From Aporrectodea caliginosa (Eukaryota; Annelida; Clitellata; Crassiclitellata; Lumbricidae), in NCBI GenBank assembly GCA_020284085.1, contig JACEVL010000030.1, forward strand, positions 207,001-271,000: a stretch of DNA of 64,000 bases, written 5' to 3'. Of the stretch, positions 52,055 to 62,588 are shown piece after piece. The translations under genes were made by a program, and so were the position numbers. The stretch's first letter is position 1. The number at the start of each line of letters is the position of its first letter. The notes under the pieces were generated by a model. It saw nothing but the letters and a program-made list of their open reading frames with translations, made no database searches and was not told the DNA's origin.

Positions 52055-55000
52055 ATGTCTTTATATAATACTCTAGGAATGAAGTTACGATTATCTTTGT
52101 CCGGAAGAGAGAAGCCATGGGCCCGAGGGCGGAGCACATGTCCAGCAAGTCCATTATATTTCGAAACGGTTGAGAATGCGTTTCGCAGTTTCAACGTGCA
52201 GGAACAATTCTGGGTGAAGTTACTATTGCCATTGATGACTCTGAAAGCTAGAACTGTTCTAAACAGATTGTCATTCGCTGATTTAGACGATTATCAGATC
52301 GTGAAACAGCACTTGTTAAAAGAATTCAAGTTGACACCGAGAGAGTATAGATCGAAGTTTATTGATGCGAAGAAGACAGTTGAAGAAACATATACAATGT
52401 TTACAGCTAGGCTGAAGAACTTGCTGAACTATTATGTGAAAAGTCGCAAAGTGGATAAGAATTTTGAGAAGCTGTTTGATTTGTTAGTGGCGGATAAGTT
52501 GAAAGAATCACTACCACCAGGTCCACTACAGTTTGTGTTGTCGAAGGAAGGAACTGATTGTTACGAAGCTAGTGTTGTGGCAGACCTAGCAGACATTCAT
52601 GTTAATAATCGAATTGGTTTGGCAATTCCGAATAAGACAAGTTTTGGTTTTGTTCCCAATGTAAAAAGAAATCAACAGTCCACTTCAAATTTTGGTTTTC
52701 ATTGGAAGAGCAATCAAGAAACAGGAAATCAGTTCAGAAGTACAGAAGTGAAACCAAATTCTCCGGTAGTTCACGAGAATAGAGAGTCGATGATGGCCAG
52801 ACAACGTCAGGTATATAACAAGTCACCACCAAGGTTTGTCGCGAGAGAAGGCAATGCATCGTTTACTCCATATAAGAGAAAAGAAAGCATTGAACAACGA
52901 GGTGCAGTGGTGAAACGTTGTCACAACTGTGGATCAGACAGGCATTTAATGAAATTCTGTCCAGTTCCTGTTACAACCTCAAATTATGGAGGAAAACAAG
53001 AAAATTCGAGGGTGAATCGAATTCAAGTGGTTGACAATTCAGAAAGTCAAGCCACAGAACATCAGAACAATGAAACCGAAGTAAAGTCAGTGATGAAATG
53101 TCACCTTTCACCTGATATTCAGAAAGAAATTCTATTGCACAATGGAATGCAGAAAGAAATGGCTGGAAAAGATGAAAGTACAGCATTGAAGAAAGTGTTA
53201 TTGCAGTACGTCGAGGTAGAGATTCGTGGAACAGCAGGAAAAGAACCAATAAAAGTAAAAGCACTTATTGATTCTGGAGCAGAGGTTCCGGTGATTAGTG
53301 AAGAATTACTGGAAGGCATGAAGGTGGAGCAGATTGGAAAAGTGAACTTACAATGCGTGGCAGGAGATGCCATTCCTGCAAAGTTGGTGAAAGTTGATGT
53401 AAGGCTGTGTTGTAACGATGTGGAAGAAGAGGTAATTCCGCATAGAGTCAAATGTTCACTGACACCTTATGTAACATTGATGTGTGCTAGTATTGCAAAA
53501 ATGGGAAGCACAGAAAGATTCTTGTTGCATCCAGAAATCATTGCAGAACTTAAAGCCGTGCCACAAGTGAAAATGATACAAGGAGATGTGCAAGCGAATG
53601 TAACGACGAGATTGCAGAGTCAGCGAAAGAAAGTGATAGAAGTCGAAGAGGAAAGTGAAACTGAAAGTTCAAGTGAAGAGGAAAACGAAAGCGATGATCA
53701 ACAAAGTTTAATGCAAGACGGTATAACAGCAGAGATGAGTGAACAAGAGATGGCTGCATGCAAGAATGGTAATCTAAATGAAACGAAAGAGGATAATGAA
53801 TGTGATGTGGCGATAGGAGATTTGTTTCAAGAAGATGAGAAAGATGAAGAACAACAGATGCAGATTGCAGACGCAAAGAAATTCGAAGAACAGCAGAGAC
53901 AAGACGAATCATTGAAAGCATGGTGGACGTTAGCACCAGATAAAGAATCTGAATTCTGCGTGGTAAATGGCTTACTGTACAAAAGATATCGAATATTAGA
54001 GCAAACGATATATCAATTGGTGTTACCAAAAGAGCGACGAATGAAAGTGATGGAGTTGGCTCACGAATCAGTATTTGGAGGACATCTTGGAGAAGAGAAA
54101 ACTAGAGAACGAATAAAGTTGTCTTTTACGTGGCCAAAGATGAGAAGAGATATAGTGAAATTTTGCAAATCATGTGAGAAATGTCAATTAAAGGCAAGAA
54201 GTTTGGTGATGGACAGGGTTCCTATCACTCCAATTCCAAGAGAAGATGTAGCCTTCAGAAGAATTACTATGGATTGTGTAGGTCCAATCGAGCCAGCATC
54301 TGCTGCAGGTCACAAGTATTGTTTATGTATTGTCGATTCTTGCACCAGATGGCCTACAGTGTTTCTGTTGAAATCATTAACTGCAAAAGCTGTGTGTGAT
54401 GCTTTGATGGAGTTGTTCATGAACGTTGGTGTACCTTCAGTGATCACAAGTGACCAAGGAACAAATTTTACTGCGAGTCTGACAAGAGAATTTCTGAATC
54501 TAATGGGGTGTAGTCCAAGATTTGACACGCCAGGTCATCCAGAGGCAGCTGGATTAGTAGAAAGATGGAATCAAACATTCAAGAAAATGATCCATCATGT
54601 AATTGTTGACAATCCAAGGCAATGGCACAAAGTAATTCCGTTTACAGTGTGGGCATTACGAGAAGTACCGAATGCAACTACTGGAATTGCTCCTTATATG
54701 TTGGTGTATGGAAAGATTCCGCGTGGACCACTGGCAATTCTAAAAGAAAGTTGGACAAGAGAAATTAATTTACCACCTCATATTGGAATCCAACCAGAAA
54801 AGTACTTGAAAGACATGAAAGCAAATATGGAAAAAGCATTACTGTTTGCAGAATCATATTCACGAGAGAAGCAATTACAGTATACGAATCAATACAACAA
54901 AAGAGCGAAACATAAAGAATTTGAACCGGGTGAAAAAGTCATTGTGTTATATCCGACTTCAACGAATAAACTGATTTCACGATGGCATGGTCCATGTACT

Positions 55001-56605
55001 GTTATACAACGAAGGTCCAAGTACTCTTATTTGATTGATATGGGTGACGATTGTCGAAAGATAATTCACGCAAATAAAATCAGAAAGTACATTACAAGAG
55101 CAATGAGTTGTGGACTAATCGTTGAAGAAGATGAAGACTTTGGTTCAGTGGTTGAGTTGTTGACGAAGAATGACTGGCAAGATGAAAAGAACTCACTGAA
55201 TCTTGATCCTGATCAGATTAGCCATTTGACATTGATTCAACAAAAACAATTGCTGGAAGTACTGAACAAATATTCTGATCGATTTTCTGAAAAGCCTGGA
55301 TTATGTACATTGGTTGAACATGAAATTGAACTGAAACCGGAATTTCGTGAAAAAGAATTTATGGCTTACCGAATTCCACTCATTTATCGAGCAGAAGTTG
55401 AACGACAAATTAAAGAAATGCTTCAAGCCAACATTATAAAACCATCTTCGAGCAGAATGGCAAGTCCGCTGGTAATTGTTAAAAAGAAAGACGGTTCTTT
55501 GAGACTTGCCTGCGACTACAGATACATTAATTCGTTCACTGTGGATTGTAAATATCCGATGCCGATTGTAAAAGATGTGTTGCACAAAGTTGGAAAATCA
55601 AATGTGATCTCGATTTTTGATTGTCGAAGTGCTTACTGGACTTGTCCTGTTAAGCAAACTGATCAATGGAAAACTGCTTTTGTTACTCACAATGGACTGT
55701 ACGAGTTTACTCGCGTTCCTTTTGGAATGATCAACTCAGGAAGAACATTTGTTAAAGCAATTAACATGGTTTTACAGCCTATAAATGAATTTGCTGAGCC
55801 CTATGTAGATGACATTGCTGTGCATTCAGATGATTGGAAGATTCATTTACAGCATTTAGATGCATTTTTAATGCAAATGAGACTGCATAACATTACTCTG
55901 AACTTAAAGAAATGTATCTTTGGTAAGAGTGAGGTAAAGTTCATCGGTCATGTGGTTGGTTCTGGAACGATTCAAATGAATCCAGATAGAATTGAAAGTT
56001 TAATTAATTTGAAAACCCCAGAAACGAAGAAACAAGTTAAGCAATTGCTGGGATTTTTTGGTTACTATAGACAGTTTATCAAAGATTTTGCACAGATTGC
56101 GAAGCCTATATCTGATTTGACAAGCAAACATGTTTCAGATAAGATTGATTGGACTGATAGACATCAACAGGCATTTAATTTACTTAAAGATGCTGTACGC
56201 TCTAAAGTTGTTTTATATGTTTTTGATGTTGGAAAACCTTTTAATTTGTACTGTGATAGCAGTGATTTTGCAGTAGGAGCTGTTTTAACGCAGATGGATG
56301 ATAAGGGAATAGAGCGCCCTGTGTCATTCATAAGTCAGAAGTTGACTGACACCCAGAGGAGATGGGCAACTGTGGAGAAAGAAGCCTATGCTATTGTTTG
56401 GGCTTTAAATAAGTTAAAAGAGATAATCATTGGATCTAAAGTTCACATCTTTACCGATCACAATCCTTTAACTTATCTGACTGAATCTATGTCTAAGTCT
56501 GCTAAACTGGTGCGTTGGGCTTTGGCACTGCAAACTTTTGATGTAGAAGTTAATTATAAGAAAGGACGATTGAATGTTGTAGCTGATTGTTTATCTAGAT
56601 TATAA
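52055..56605 (+). CDS. Gag-pol polyprotein of a Gmr1-type Ty3/Gypsy retrotransposon (integrase before RT)
   Basis: One ORF of 1516 codons. Order: Gag capsid-like region (about 45-190), CX2CX4HX4C knuckle (CHNCGSDRHLMKFC, 288-301), aspartic protease (LIDSGAEVPV, about 403), an acidic linker, and integrase with an HHCC domain (H near 670, CKSCEKC) and DDE core (MDCVGP near 741, TSDQGTNF near 800, E of GLVERWN after exactly 35 residues). Then the integrase C-terminal GPY/F-like ISRWHGPCTVI, reverse transcriptase (YVDD 1250-1253) and RNase H (YCDSS about 1400, TVEKEAYA, FTDHNPL), ending VVADCLSRL. INT lies upstream of RT, the reverse of ordinary Gypsy elements and as described for the Gmr1 clade. 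All catalytic residues are present and there is no internal stop. About the first 30 residues (to about 52145) look foreign, so the native gag start and 5' LTR seem to be lost. Confidence 0.9.
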   Translation: MSLYNTLGMKLRLSLSGREKPWARGRSTCPASPLYFETVENAFRSFNVQEQFWVKLLLPLMTLKARTVLNRLSFADLDDYQIVKQHLLKEFKLTPREYRSKFIDAKKTVEETYTMFTARLKNLLNYYVKSRKVDKNFEKLFDLLVADKLKESLPPGPLQFVLSKEGTDCYEASVVADLADIHVNNRIGLAIPNKTSFGFVPNVKRNQQSTSNFGFHWKSNQETGNQFRSTEVKPNSPVVHENRESMMARQRQVYNKSPPRFVAREGNASFTPYKRKESIEQRGAVVKRCHNCGSDRHLMKFCPVPVTTSNYGGKQENSRVNRIQVVDNSESQATEHQNNETEVKSVMKCHLSPDIQKEILLHNGMQKEMAGKDESTALKKVLLQYVEVEIRGTAGKEPIKVKALIDSGAEVPVISEELLEGMKVEQIGKVNLQCVAGDAIPAKLVKVDVRLCCNDVEEEVIPHRVKCSLTPYVTLMCASIAKMGSTERFLLHPEIIAELKAVPQVKMIQGDVQANVTTRLQSQRKKVIEVEEESETESSSEEENESDDQQSLMQDGITAEMSEQEMAACKNGNLNETKEDNECDVAIGDLFQEDEKDEEQQMQIADAKKFEEQQRQDESLKAWWTLAPDKESEFCVVNGLLYKRYRILEQTIYQLVLPKERRMKVMELAHESVFGGHLGEEKTRERIKLSFTWPKMRRDIVKFCKSCEKCQLKARSLVMDRVPITPIPREDVAFRRITMDCVGPIEPASAAGHKYCLCIVDSCTRWPTVFLLKSLTAKAVCDALMELFMNVGVPSVITSDQGTNFTASLTREFLNLMGCSPRFDTPGHPEAAGLVERWNQTFKKMIHHVIVDNPRQWHKVIPFTVWALREVPNATTGIAPYMLVYGKIPRGPLAILKESWTREINLPPHIGIQPEKYLKDMKANMEKALLFAESYSREKQLQYTNQYNKRAKHKEFEPGEKVIVLYPTSTNKLISRWHGPCTVIQRRSKYSYLIDMGDDCRKIIHANKIRKYITRAMSCGLIVEEDEDFGSVVELLTKNDWQDEKNSLNLDPDQISHLTLIQQKQLLEVLNKYSDRFSEKPGLCTLVEHEIELKPEFREKEFMAYRIPLIYRAEVERQIKEMLQANIIKPSSSRMASPLVIVKKKDGSLRLACDYRYINSFTVDCKYPMPIVKDVLHKVGKSNVISIFDCRSAYWTCPVKQTDQWKTAFVTHNGLYEFTRVPFGMINSGRTFVKAINMVLQPINEFAEPYVDDIAVHSDDWKIHLQHLDAFLMQMRLHNITLNLKKCIFGKSEVKFIGHVVGSGTIQMNPDRIESLINLKTPETKKQVKQLLGFFGYYRQFIKDFAQIAKPISDLTSKHVSDKIDWTDRHQQAFNLLKDAVRSKVVLYVFDVGKPFNLYCDSSDFAVGAVLTQMDDKGIERPVSFISQKLTDTQRRWATVEKEAYAIVWALNKLKEIIIGSKVHIFTDHNPLTYLTESMSKSAKLVRWALALQTFDVEVNYKKGRLNVVADCLSRL

Positions 56606-56719
56606 GATTGTTTACTTTATTGTATTGTATAGTATTAAGTTTATTGCATAATTTAGTATATGATGATTTCGCAAATTTTTAAGTTTAATTTGCTCAATCC
56701 AAAGAAAGGGAAGGAGGTA
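56606..56719 (+). other. Polypurine tract and 3' untranslated segment of the Gmr1-type element
   Basis: A short AT-rich spacer, then AAAGAAAGGGAAGGAGGTAA (56700-56719) immediately before TGTGAACA. The tract marks the plus-strand primer and the start of the 3' LTR. Confidence 0.7.
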
Positions 56720-57172
56720 ATGTGAACAAATGTTTTGCATATATAATGAGCACAGGTGTTCCTAATGTTGATATATATATATATAATGTGTATTCGATTG
56801 TTAAGCGGTTTTAGTCTTAGACCTTAGTTGCGCGGTCGGCTGGCTGGCGTTTGGCCTAAAGTAGCCTAAACATTGGCTGACGGTAGATTCTCTTCTACAC
56901 GTGCAGTTAGCGCGCCAAACTTAGAAACTGCTGATGACAGTGAATTTGAAGATATACAGTGTAGTAGTTGTTTTAATGCAGTAGAGAGCTGTATGTTAAT
57001 AGTTGCAGTTTGAATTGTGTTGATGAAGAACATTGATATTGAAGTATAAAGAACTGTGTTTGAAGAAATAAGAAACATTGAAATATCTGTGTCAATTTAA
57101 TTATAATAACAGTTAGAAGACGTTGAGCAATTTATATGTAGAGTTAAGGAAAAGTGCTTGAGTTAAGTCACA
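56720..57172 (+). repeat. Putative 3' LTR of the Gmr1-type element
   Basis: Starts TGTGAACAAATG right after the polypurine tract, has a TATATAAT box at about 56740, and a plausible end GTTAAGTCACA near 57172 (TGTGA..TCACA short inverted ends). There is no second copy in the window, so the right boundary is inferred. No 5' LTR was found upstream of 52055. Confidence 0.5.
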
Positions 57173-58100
57173 ACAAAGAAAGGAAAAGAGTTGGTGACAA
57201 TAAGTAATGACGTTCCTGCCTAGGATTAATAATCAGTAAATAAAACAGCTAATGATTATTTAGGTTTGCGGCGCTTTATAATTTATAGCATGCATTCACG
57301 TGATTTATAAAGGGTTGATTTTTAACCATTTTGTCTGTCTGCCATGGCCTGATACTTTCCGAGTTGCCTATTATTTCTTAGTTTCGATCGATCGTATAAT
57401 TATTGTTGCATTGGTATCCTAAACAAAAGTTATTTGGTAATCCTCCAGTTTAGGTCCCCAAATTATTTTGTCATAGTTGTAAAAAAGTTTTTTTTGGGTA
57501 TCCATTGAAACTGCAGTTTATTTTTTATCAATCCATTTTAAATTTGCACTTCCATTTAGCACTGGAGGATTCAAAGTTATTAGATTAGATTTCATCTAGT
57601 CTTTAGGCTCCTGGAGTCTTCTATTTAAGCAGAGAATTATTCTGATCAATTCAACTTCTAGTTTTTAGTCAATCCAGCTTCCATTTATGCAATTATTTTC
57701 GTCAGAATAGTTGTAAAGAATTTGAATCAGTGAACGTTCTACTGAAAAGGAAAAGCAATTGAAAATTGCGAAAAATTATTAATTATCGACGATTGATATT
57801 AATTAATTTTTAAACAGTAGATTTCAAACCTTACCAAGTCGTTGATAATAGTGACGTCATCATTCTTTGTGCTCATTACGTGACCAAGGAGTTCATATCG
57901 TATTATAAGAGGTGTCAGATTCATTCTTGATGCAGTCTTACAGTTTGATATCAGAAGAAATTTAAATTGCACTAAACTCCCCTAGCGATTCTATATTTAA
58001 ATAATTTTGCGAGTAGGCCGATTTAAAACACAGCATGACTTCGACAGATTTTCAGACATTTGTTGCAATTTTTTAAAAGATATGGGATATTGAGACCAGA
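57173..58100. other. No gene recognised
   Basis: AT-rich and without repeats seen elsewhere in the window. No ORF above about 60 codons with any motif. Confidence 0.4.
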
Positions 58101-58109
58101 ACGTAGGAC

Positions 58110-58300
58110 GAGAACTAGCGATTCTTCTGTCCCCCTTCTCTCTTTCCGTCCTTCTGTCTGTCCGTCCTTCTTCATATTGCCAGTTCGTCCTTCTGTCCGT
58201 CCTTATGTCCGTCCTTCTGTCTGTCCGTCCTTTGTGTCCTTGTTCGTTCTTTTCCTTCCCATTGTCCTTCCGCTCTTCCGTCCTCCAAATTTTGGCGCCT
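58110..58300 (+). repeat. Pyrimidine-rich minisatellite (CCGTCCTTCTGT units)
   Basis: Imperfect TCCGTCCTTCTGTC/TCCGTCC units. It produces a Pro/Ser/Val-rich open frame (58060-58677) that is compositional rather than coding. 58420-58460 has a second short tandem (CTTCCCATCTCTCCA). Confidence 0.7.
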
Positions 58301-58677
58301 GTCTCTCATTGGTTCGACTGCAATCGAACGTTTTCCCCCAACGTATAGCGGTAGCGGCGCAGGAGTGTTGGTCGTTCGAAAGGACTCAAGTGACTTCCGT
58401 TTGGCATTTCCCCTCTATCCTCTTCCCATCTCTCCACTTCCCATCTCTCCACTTCCCATCCACTCCACTTCTCCACCCTTTACGTGTTTGTTTGGACGAC
58501 GTCTGCGATGGAATTCGACGAGAGCTGTGTCAACTCACCCCAACCCACGTGACTAATTCACGTGATCAAACGACTGAGGCACTCGACCGACGCATTATTA
58601 ACCGATTGTTACGTCATATAATAATGCATAGGCGATTTTTTTACCTAGAGCCTCCGGGCTTTTTTGTGACGTCGTAG

Positions 58678-59560
58678 AAAATAAGATGTAAATAGATGTT
58701 TATGTGGCGCTGAGTTTAATTGTGGGTTCTTTCTGTTGCGCCTTTTCTTATTTTAGATCTGGCAATAAACTGCCTCTCTGTTGGCGTCTTTCATTCGCTG
58801 TATGCGTGGAAAAGGTCTTCTGTATTGTCCTCTTCTGTCTCAGGTAAATATCTCTGTCTCTAGTGTAGTCTGTCAGACTGTCTCTGGAACAGACAAACAT
58901 AGACAAACATCTCTCTCAGAGATACAGGAACTCTCTCTCTCTCTCTCTCTCATCTCTCTCTCAGAATATAAGTTCACAACATTATACACTCTTTTTAATA
59001 AGATATAAATTTGTCGTAGGTTACAGAGTAGATACCCTGACCAGACAGAAATACTTCAATCATTAACTAAAGTCCGTGTTAAATTGTGAGTCGAGGCATC
59101 AACAACATACTTCGCGGAGTAACAGAACAGTGCCATAGAACCAACTAAGAATGAATACTGTCTCATGCAATGGGATCGAATCTGGATTACAATCTATTAT
59201 GGTTGGACAAAACCAGAGGAAGTTTAAGGAAATTCGCAGTAACTGTTGGTGGAGGCTAAATAGTTCAAAGTAAAGAAATGCCTCAGTCTGTCAGTCAAAT
59301 TCGCTCCAATTTTGACCTCAACATAGATTCTCGATTGCCTGGTTAGCTATATTGGTAGGAGCGTGCGTTCTATGCGCCTCTCTGCGTTGGCTTTTCCGAT
59401 TTGCCTCCCGTATTTAAGAGATTTGAAAATCGGTCTAGCACGGTCGGTACACGGAAATGGCACCAGTCAAAACGGGAAGTGGTTGGGAGGGATCAATGCA
59501 TTGGAAAATGAGGTCATACGGTTGCTTTATAAAAAGTCTACCTGTACATTTACATTTGCA
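58678..59560. other. No gene; (CT)n at 58930-58960
   Basis: A CTCTCTCTCTCTCTCT tract at 58931-58950 and scattered CAGACAAACA. Otherwise unassigned. Confidence 0.4.
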
Positions 59561-59635
59561 TCTATCTGTCTGTCTGTCTCTCTGTCTATCTATCTACATG
59601 TATCTATCTATTTCTCATCTATCTATCTATCTTAT
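59560..59635 (+). repeat. (CTGT/CTAT)n microsatellite
   Basis: Mixed TCTGTCTGTCTGTC and TCTATCTATCTA units directly upstream of the LINE remnant. Confidence 0.8.
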
Positions 59636-60065
59636 AGCTCGCCTTCCTCGATTCTCCCACATTTATGGCTGAATAGCTTCATAGGCTACCGTCTCTTTCC
59701 TGAGCGCAGCCAATTTAAAGTTCTCCTTCTCGTGATCATATCTCAACTGGGTCTTGTTCCAAAATATCTTTACCACCAAATTCTCAGTCCCCTCTCTGTC
59801 ACGTCATTGCGTCCTCTCAGATCCTTTGACCGGCTTGACCAAAGTTCCCCGTGTTAAGAACACAATCCAGATCCTTTGCCTGCATAGGTCCCTCTCTACG
59901 GAATGGACTACCTGCTTCTCTGCACTTTACCATCCTCTCTGGTGGCATCTCTGCCTCTTTCTTTCAGCTTAAAATCTTCCCTTTCTCCTGGAGTACCTTG
60001 CATTAGGAGTGCTTCTGAAAGGCTCATGCCGTCAGAAGCGCTTTATGAATGATGAAATACAATAC
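59636..60065 (+). pseudogene. CR1/L2-like LINE C-terminal remnant
   Basis: The + text translates in broken frames to ARLPRFSHI, then LKFSF, LGLVPKYL and SLRPLRSFDRL, and ends in TTCTGAAAGGCTCATG..AGAAGCGCTTTATGAATGAT with an AATACAATAC tail. It is related to the fragment at 10998-11567 by order and tail but carries several frame changes and stops. Confidence 0.7.
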
Positions 60066-60984
60066 AAACAGTATCAATCAATCAATCAATAGATCAATCA
60101 ATCAGTCAATCAATCAAAATGAAACGAAATCAAATTTAAACCCACAAATTGCAATACATTCATACAAGTTGAGTTTATGATAGGGGCCTACTCGGGTGAC
60201 AAATATTTCGACATTTCACTGTTTTGGGCAATTTATTTTCCGCTATCAGCTCACCCTCAGCTAGGTGGGGCCTACATTTCTAAGAATCGTTACTGATTAA
60301 CAACCAAAAACAAAGATCGAACAAACTTTATTTGCTAAAACATTTCAACCTTAACAGTATCGTTACCATCAGCACTGACTATGTGTGAAATTATCGTTGC
60401 AATTACTTTGTGATTGCATTAACGGAACAGTAACAGTGTCGCAGCGTGAGAGTACGACTACGTAAAACTTGAATTGAGTGAAAACACGAACAAAGTAACA
60501 GTAGGCCTATATCATGTGAAGTATCCCAGCAGTGCAATAACAAAAACAGTTCGATAGAGTTAAACTGCTTATAGCTAGACATATGAATTTTAGAACTAAC
60601 TAAACTGAACTTAAACTGTCACAAAAACGCAAAACAAAAGTAGGATCCTTGAGTTTGTCCAGTCCAACAGGAATACTCAGATGTACTGTACTAAAGCTCT
60701 TACTTTGAATACAAAACTGATACGCATTCATGAATTCATTCCTGCGAATCATAGATTGAGTAGCTCAACAGTCGACACTTCCATTTTAATTCTTTGTTAA
60801 CCAACGTCAACAACGTCAAATATTTCAGGTCATTTCTGGTTGAGACCTTTGTTTCTTAGTAAACTCGAAGATCGCGAAACTGTTTTAATTACAAACCTGA
60901 TGATTTCTCTCTATTAATGGTTCATTCATGTATAAACAAGTGCATAAGCATAAACATGTTTCCTGACATACCTGAAATAACTGC
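60066..60984. other. No gene; (AATC)n and the paralogue of the piggyBac insertion site
   Basis: (AATC)n at 60070-60115. 60260-60380 is a diverged duplicate of 62110-62208: both contain CAAAGATCGAACAAACTTTA TTTGCTAA and then ACC-TTAA. At 60351-60354 the TTAA is unoccupied. No ORF supported. Confidence 0.5.
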
Positions 60985-61087
60985 GTGAGAATGTTCTCTG
61001 GTAAAACTGGAATTTGTATGTCTTGTCTCAAGTATGGATTACAACATAAATTTGCAGACTGTGAACGTTGGAAAAATTTTACAGACT
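60985..61087 (-). pseudogene. Eroded C-terminal fingers of the zinc-finger gene
   Basis: Downstream of the stop, in the same frame, IHT-stop-DKTYKFQFYQRTFSR resembles a normal IHTGEKPYxCQxCQRTFSR finger in which both cysteines became aromatic and GGA became TGA. It shows that the original protein was longer. Confidence 0.6.
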
Positions 61088-61897
61088 TCAGCCAGACAAG
61101 GAGTGGATTTTTTCATGACGCCTTAAACTTGATGCGCGTGAGAACGTTTTCTGACATATCTGGCAAAGGTATGGTTTCTCTCCAGTATGTGTTCTCGAGT
61201 GAACCTTTAGATTACTTTTAATATTAGTTTTAAACTCACATAATTGGCAGTGGTGTGGTTTCTCTCCAGTATGAATTCTTGCATGGCATTTAAGATTACA
61301 AGATTGGATAAACCGTTTTTGACATGTCTGGCATTGGTATGGTTTTTCTCCAGTATGGGTTCGAATATGGTCTCGCAGGTGAGAAGATTGGGAATAACTT
61401 TTTTTACATATCTGACATTGGTATGGTCTCTCTCCAGTATGGATTCTAACATGTCTTTGTAAATCCGAAGATTTGGAAAATGTTTTATTACAATCAATGC
61501 ACAAAAATGGTTTCTCTTGAGAATGGGTTGTTTCATGACTTTTCAGATGTGAATTGGATGAGAATGTTTTCTGACATACCCGGCAAAGGTATGATTTCTC
61601 TCCAGTATGTGTTCTCATATGACGCTTTAGGTTATCTTTATACTTAGTTTTAACGTCACATAACTGGCACTTGTACGGTTCCAATCCGGTATTAATTCTG
61701 GCATGACGTATTAGATTTTGTGATAGAGAAAAGCGTTTCTGACAGATTTGGCATTGGTGAGACATCTCTCCAGTGTGGATTCTAATATGGTCCTGTCGAC
61801 ATTGAGAATGAGCGAATATTTGTTTACATACTTCGCACTTGTTGGTGGTTTCTGTAAACTTTACCATGTCTCGCATTATATGCGTGACGTACTCCAC
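61088..61897 (-). CDS. C2H2 zinc-finger protein, nine tandem fingers
   Basis: About 265 residues. The listed start at 61897 is GTG, and the first in-frame ATG codons are about 61876 and 61867 (MRDMVKFTE). Nine Kruppel-type fingers of the CX2C..HX3H form run with TGEKP-type linkers, from CEVCKQIFAHSQCRQDH to CQICQKTFSRASSLRRHEKIH. Such proteins usually bind DNA in the nucleus. Finger 2 has N in place of the last histidine (HARINTG), so it may not bind zinc. Finger types are CQxC-K-F and CQLCxxKT, as in expanded invertebrate ZNF families. After the last finger the linker reads HSLSG and stops, and downstream bases (60985-61087) still encode degraded finger text in the same frame. The 5' end overlaps an antisense LINE scrap, so upstream exons, if any, are unknown. 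Confidence 0.8.
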   Translation of the reverse strand: MEYVTHIMRDMVKFTETTNKCEVCKQIFAHSQCRQDHIRIHTGEMSHQCQICQKRFSLSQNLIRHARINTGLEPYKCQLCDVKTKYKDNLKRHMRTHTGEKSYLCRVCQKTFSSNSHLKSHETTHSQEKPFLCIDCNKTFSKSSDLQRHVRIHTGERPYQCQICKKSYSQSSHLRDHIRTHTGEKPYQCQTCQKRFIQSCNLKCHARIHTGEKPHHCQLCEFKTNIKSNLKVHSRTHTGEKPYLCQICQKTFSRASSLRRHEKIHSLSG

Positions 61898-61925
61898 TGG
61901 CTTCCTGTTCCTTTAGCTAGTGACT
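61860..61925 (+). pseudogene. LINE C-terminal scrap antisense to the zinc-finger start
   Basis: The + strand reads HVSHYMRDVLHWLPVP, the CR1/L2 C-terminal signature, over about 50 bases overlapping the first codons of the zinc-finger ORF on the other strand. Confidence 0.6.
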
Positions 61926-61929
61926 CTGC

Positions 61930-62208
61930 ATAGCGATATGCATCGATCGATCCATGGCAGCGTTAAACATCTTATGGCAGCAAAGGCCGATGACTCCGAC
62001 AGAAATTATTCGAATAGTTCTCACCGTTCGTATGGCACAATATAGTTCATAATGGGAAGACGGCGGTTAGACGAAACGGAAGAACATAAAACTGGAATTG
62101 GATCGCACTCAGTTGTCCATGGATGCTACACTTCTAAGAGTCGATCCTGGTTTACTATGACAAACAAAGATCGAACAAACTTTATTTGCTAAGACATTTT
62201 AACCTTAA
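61930..62208. other. No gene; dispersed module and left flank of the piggyBac element
   Basis: 61955-62045 is a reverse family R piece (GCGTTAAACATCTTATGGCA, AAATTATTCGAATAGTTCTC). 62110-62208 is the duplicate of 60260-60355. Confidence 0.45.
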
Positions 62209-62588
62209 CCCTCAATGGGTCCTTGGGGTGCAATTGCACCCCATGGCCGATTCTATGGCTACTCACGTGTTATTATTAAAATTTCAGCAGTTATCTTCTA
62301 GGACATTGTAAGTGAACCATTTTTTCATATACTCATGCATAAAACGATAAAAAAAAAGTTGACGTCAATTTTTGCCAGCACAGATTCATCGGGGGTGCAA
62401 ATGCACCCCAAAATTATAACGTTGATATTATGAACAAATTCAGGTAATTGGTGCTAATTAGGCCTACTGCAATAATTTGTTATGTTATTATCAATTATGT
62501 TAGAACATTCCTGATATTAGTTGGACCTTTTTAGAAGTCAGACATTTTGTTTTGCTTACATTTTCAGTATTAGAAAATAAATAACACG

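Noticed and set aside
58060..58677. 205-codon ORF rich in Pro, Ser and Val
   Set aside because: Composition mirrors a CCGTCC/CTTCTGT minisatellite. No domain, and a biased simple-sequence origin.
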